64,000 nt of DNA from Pseudoalteromonas shioyasakiensis (lineage in GTDB: Bacteria > Pseudomonadota > Gammaproteobacteria > Enterobacterales > Alteromonadaceae): contig CP058414.1 in the NCBI GenBank assembly GCA_013391845.1, forward strand, positions 3,567,286 through 3,631,285. The letters run 5' to 3'. The notes beneath the pieces are model-generated. The model was not told where the DNA came from. It was given only the letters and a program-made list of their open reading frames with translations, and ran no database searches. Every line of letters starts with the position of its first letter. Within the stretch, counting starts at the first letter, position 1. Of the stretch, positions 61,780 to 64,000 are shown piece after piece. The translations under genes were made by a program, and so were the position numbers.

Positions 61780-63657
61780 GTGCGACTTAAACTTGTTAGT
61801 CTATTAATTGTATTGTCAGGGTTATCGGCTTGTAGCACAACCGAAAAACCTCGAAATAGTGCAGAAAATCAATCGGGCCAATCGAGTACGGCTCTATCAC
61901 AGCTAACCGACGCACAATCTATGTACCAAGTGGCACTAAACCGTCAAGGCGCCGATAAAATCCAGCTTTTATACACCGCTCGTGATGCGGCTATCAGCGA
62001 AGAACGTTGGTCGCTACTAGAAAAAATCTGTTTCGAACTAGAAGCGACCCCAAGTGTAGACCAAATTCAAAACAAACTTTACATTGCCCTTGCACAAGAG
62101 CATCAAGGCAAAAGCGACTTAGCTTTAGCTCAGTTAAAACAGCTCGAGCCACAGCTAAGTCAACCTGAGCATCTGGCATGGCACCAATACTTAACAGGTC
62201 GCGTTTATGCATCGCAAGGTATGCCAAAACAAGCGATGACATACTTCTTTAAGGCATCAACACTTAGCAGCGAAAATAACTTTACTGTTGCGAATTTAAA
62301 CAAAGATTTATGGCAAAGCCTAACCCAGCTTTCTTCGTACGCACTCGAACGCTTTAATCGTGGTTCTGTGGTACAACAAGGTTGGGTTAATCTAGCGCTT
62401 TACCACCAAGTGTATTTAGGTGCGCCGGTCGAATTACACCAAGCAATGAATAACTGGTTGCGCCGCTACCCTGGCCACCCGGCAGCTGAAGTGCTTCCAA
62501 AAAAAGTGACTGAGCTGGTACAAATTGAGCCTTTAAATGTAAAACGCCTAGCTGTATTACTTCCACAATCAGGTGCCAATGAGCGATTAGGTGATGCTTT
62601 AAAAGCGGGTGTTCTCGCGGCCCTCGATGGACAATCATTAGAACAAACATTATTTATTGATGAGTCACTATCTGCGGCAGAAATTGCACTTAAACTCAGC
62701 GAGTTTAAAGCCGACTTTGTTATTGGCCCATTATTAAAAAGTAACATTGAAAAGTTGACCAGCGCGCAAACACTTGTTGATTACCCGGTAATGCATTTAA
62801 ACACCTTTGATGGTGAGCGTATTTCTCAGCAGCATTTTTTCTTTGCATTAAACCCTGAGCATGAAGTTCAACAAGCCTTAGAACGTTTTTTAACTGCAGG
62901 CTATCAAAAACCTATGCTTTTGGCACCGAATAACAGTAACGGTCAACGCTTAGTTGAATACTTCAATACGCAATGGCAACGCTATAGCGAAGTTAAACCA
63001 CAAATCGGATTTTATTCCGGCAAAGACGATATGCCTAAGACTATTACAGGCCTCTTAGAAGTAGACCAAAGTAAAGAGCGCATAAAAGTCGTAAAATCAT
63101 TATTTAAACAAGAAGTTGAAAGCGAAACCCGCTCACGCAGTGATATCGATGTAGTTTATATTTTAGGGGATGCCACCGAAACACGCCTAATTAAACCATA
63201 TTTAGACGTTAACGTGAGTACTTTTGCTGATCGTATTCCGCTTTATGCCAGCTCAAAAAGCCACAGTAAACAAATCGATAGAACCGATAAAGGCGATTTA
63301 GATGGCCTTTATTTTACGGAACTACCTTGGATGCTTGACGGTCAAATTGCACAACATAATTTACGCCAGCAATACGATAGTTTATGGCCAGAGAACGCTG
63401 ATATAAGTCAGCGCTTATTCGCAATGGCATTCGATGCAGCCAGTATGTTGGGTGATGTAAAGCAGTTGAGCATGGTACAAGGCAAACGCTTTAGTGGTAT
63501 TAGTGGTCAATTAAGCATTGCCAGTAATGGTTATGTAACACGCTCTTTAGATTGGGCACAGTACAAGAACAAAAAAATTATTGCTGTTGATTTAGCAACA
63601 GAGCAACCAATTCCACTATTCATGCAATCTGCTGTTGGGATTAACGCTGCTAAATAA
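61780..63657 (+). CDS. lpoA: Penicillin-binding protein activator LpoA (lipoprotein)
   Basis: The outer-membrane lipoprotein activates PBP1A during peptidoglycan synthesis. The 625 residues have a lipobox signal (LIVLSGLSAC, lipidated Cys18), a TPR-like helical N-domain (about 35-240) and a C-terminal periplasmic binding protein-like domain (about 250-610: VKRLAVLLPQSGANERLGDALKAG). The start is GTG 61780 with GGGA 8 nt upstream. It is followed by yraN, the conserved order of this region. Confidence 0.95.
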   Translation: MRLKLVSLLIVLSGLSACSTTEKPRNSAENQSGQSSTALSQLTDAQSMYQVALNRQGADKIQLLYTARDAAISEERWSLLEKICFELEATPSVDQIQNKLYIALAQEHQGKSDLALAQLKQLEPQLSQPEHLAWHQYLTGRVYASQGMPKQAMTYFFKASTLSSENNFTVANLNKDLWQSLTQLSSYALERFNRGSVVQQGWVNLALYHQVYLGAPVELHQAMNNWLRRYPGHPAAEVLPKKVTELVQIEPLNVKRLAVLLPQSGANERLGDALKAGVLAALDGQSLEQTLFIDESLSAAEIALKLSEFKADFVIGPLLKSNIEKLTSAQTLVDYPVMHLNTFDGERISQQHFFFALNPEHEVQQALERFLTAGYQKPMLLAPNNSNGQRLVEYFNTQWQRYSEVKPQIGFYSGKDDMPKTITGLLEVDQSKERIKVVKSLFKQEVESETRSRSDIDVVYILGDATETRLIKPYLDVNVSTFADRIPLYASSKSHSKQIDRTDKGDLDGLYFTELPWMLDGQIAQHNLRQQYDSLWPENADISQRLFAMAFDAASMLGDVKQLSMVQGKRFSGISGQLSIASNGYVTRSLDWAQYKNKKIIAVDLATEQPIPLFMQSAVGINAAK

Positions 63658-63696
63658 ACGGTTATTTCAAAATACTACTAGCTCAAGGATGAAGCT

Positions 63697-64000
63697 ATGT
63701 CGTGGTTTAAGCAATTGTGGCAAAATAGCCGCGAAAAAGGCCTGTATTACGAAAAACAGGCTGAACAGTATTTAATACAACATGGCTTAAAGACCATTGA
63801 GCGTAATTATTTTTGTAAATACGGTGAGCTCGACCTGATAATGCGCGACGGGCAAACACTGGTATTTGTAGAAGTGAAATTTAGGAAAAACGCCCTTCGT
63901 GGCGGCGCAAACTACGCGCTCAGCAAGCTAAAACAGCAACGATTAAGGCGAACGATTAGCCATTATCTTGCCGAAAAAAAGATCTCAAATCAGTTAATGC
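63697..64000 (+). CDS. yraN: YraN/UPF0102 family endonuclease-like protein (partial)
   Basis: The 3' end is cut off by the window. About 101 residues are visible, with the family pattern YEKQAEQYLIQHGLKTIERNY and the nuclease-like GELDLIMRDGQTLVFVEVKFR, which keeps the E-x-D...E-V-K spacing of restriction-endonuclease-like folds. The function is not established. AAGGA lies 7 nt before the ATG. It lies 39 bp after lpoA and is probably co-transcribed. Confidence 0.92.
   Translation, partial: MSWFKQLWQNSREKGLYYEKQAEQYLIQHGLKTIERNYFCKYGELDLIMRDGQTLVFVEVKFRKNALRGGANYALSKLKQQRLRRTISHYLAEKKISNQLM

Overview
The window looks like chromosomal DNA of a marine gammaproteobacterium of the Alteromonadales, most likely Pseudoalteromonas or a close relative. 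This rests on remembered similarity of the proteins (dcw cluster, LpoA/YraN, PrkB/YjjX/YjjG, large secreted peptidases, TonB receptor); no database search was possible. No tRNA, 5S/16S/23S rRNA, prophage, complete insertion sequence or CRISPR array was seen.

Layout. 1-5.9 kb: a gene tail, a two-gene phosphorelay (receiver protein plus hybrid histidine kinase with a degenerate receiver), a GNAT acetyltransferase, an exported glutathione peroxidase, PpiC, a GST-like protein and a DUF2750-type protein. 5.9-7 kb: a 265-bp MITE-like element with perfect 24-bp terminal inverted repeats, then a degenerate tyrosine-recombinase-like gene. 7-13.4 kb: an exported M1 aminopeptidase, two poorly characterised genes, and prkB-yjjX-yjjG. 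13.4-31.3 kb: a complete division and cell wall (dcw) cluster on the minus strand, mraZ-rsmH-ftsL-ftsI-murE-murF-mraY-murD-ftsW-murG-murC-ddl-ftsQ-ftsA-ftsZ-lpxC. Most of its genes overlap or abut. Upstream of mraZ are a promoter, a MraZ-type direct-repeat operator and a palindrome on the -35. 31.6-37.7 kb: a YqjD/YqjE/YqjK-like membrane operon, an AAA ATPase, a YqjG-type glutathionyl-hydroquinone reductase, pirin, YihY/BrkB, MscS and a 51-residue TatA/E protein.

37.7-51.6 kb is the main accessory region: an N-acetylgalactosamine (GalNAc) utilisation island. It has a TonB receptor, a DeoR/AgaR-type repressor and a FucP-type sugar permease. A minus-strand operon encodes an AgaZ/KbaZ-like protein, AgaS, a ROK kinase, a NagA-type deacetylase, a GMC oxidoreductase and its Tat-exported small subunit. 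A Tat-exported GH109 alpha-N-acetylgalactosaminidase-like lipoprotein is divergent from that operon. TTTCG/CGAAA motifs lie before each transcription unit, so AgaR probably controls the whole set. The proposed flow is release of alpha-GalNAc outside or in the periplasm, uptake, phosphorylation, deacetylation, and deamination/isomerisation to tagatose-6-P. The oxidoreductase pair has no obvious place in this route and is the most interesting part.

51.6-57.1 kb: two large exported peptidases (M14 and a DPP11-like S46) and a YdcH-like protein. 57.3-60.3 kb: a NarL-type response regulator, an unknown basic protein and a MASE1-like histidine kinase. 60.4-64 kb: RNase P RNA (rnpB), rsmI, lpoA and the start of yraN.

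Several starts were moved from the longest open frame to a downstream codon with a better Shine-Dalgarno sequence or better family fit; the reason is given in each entry.
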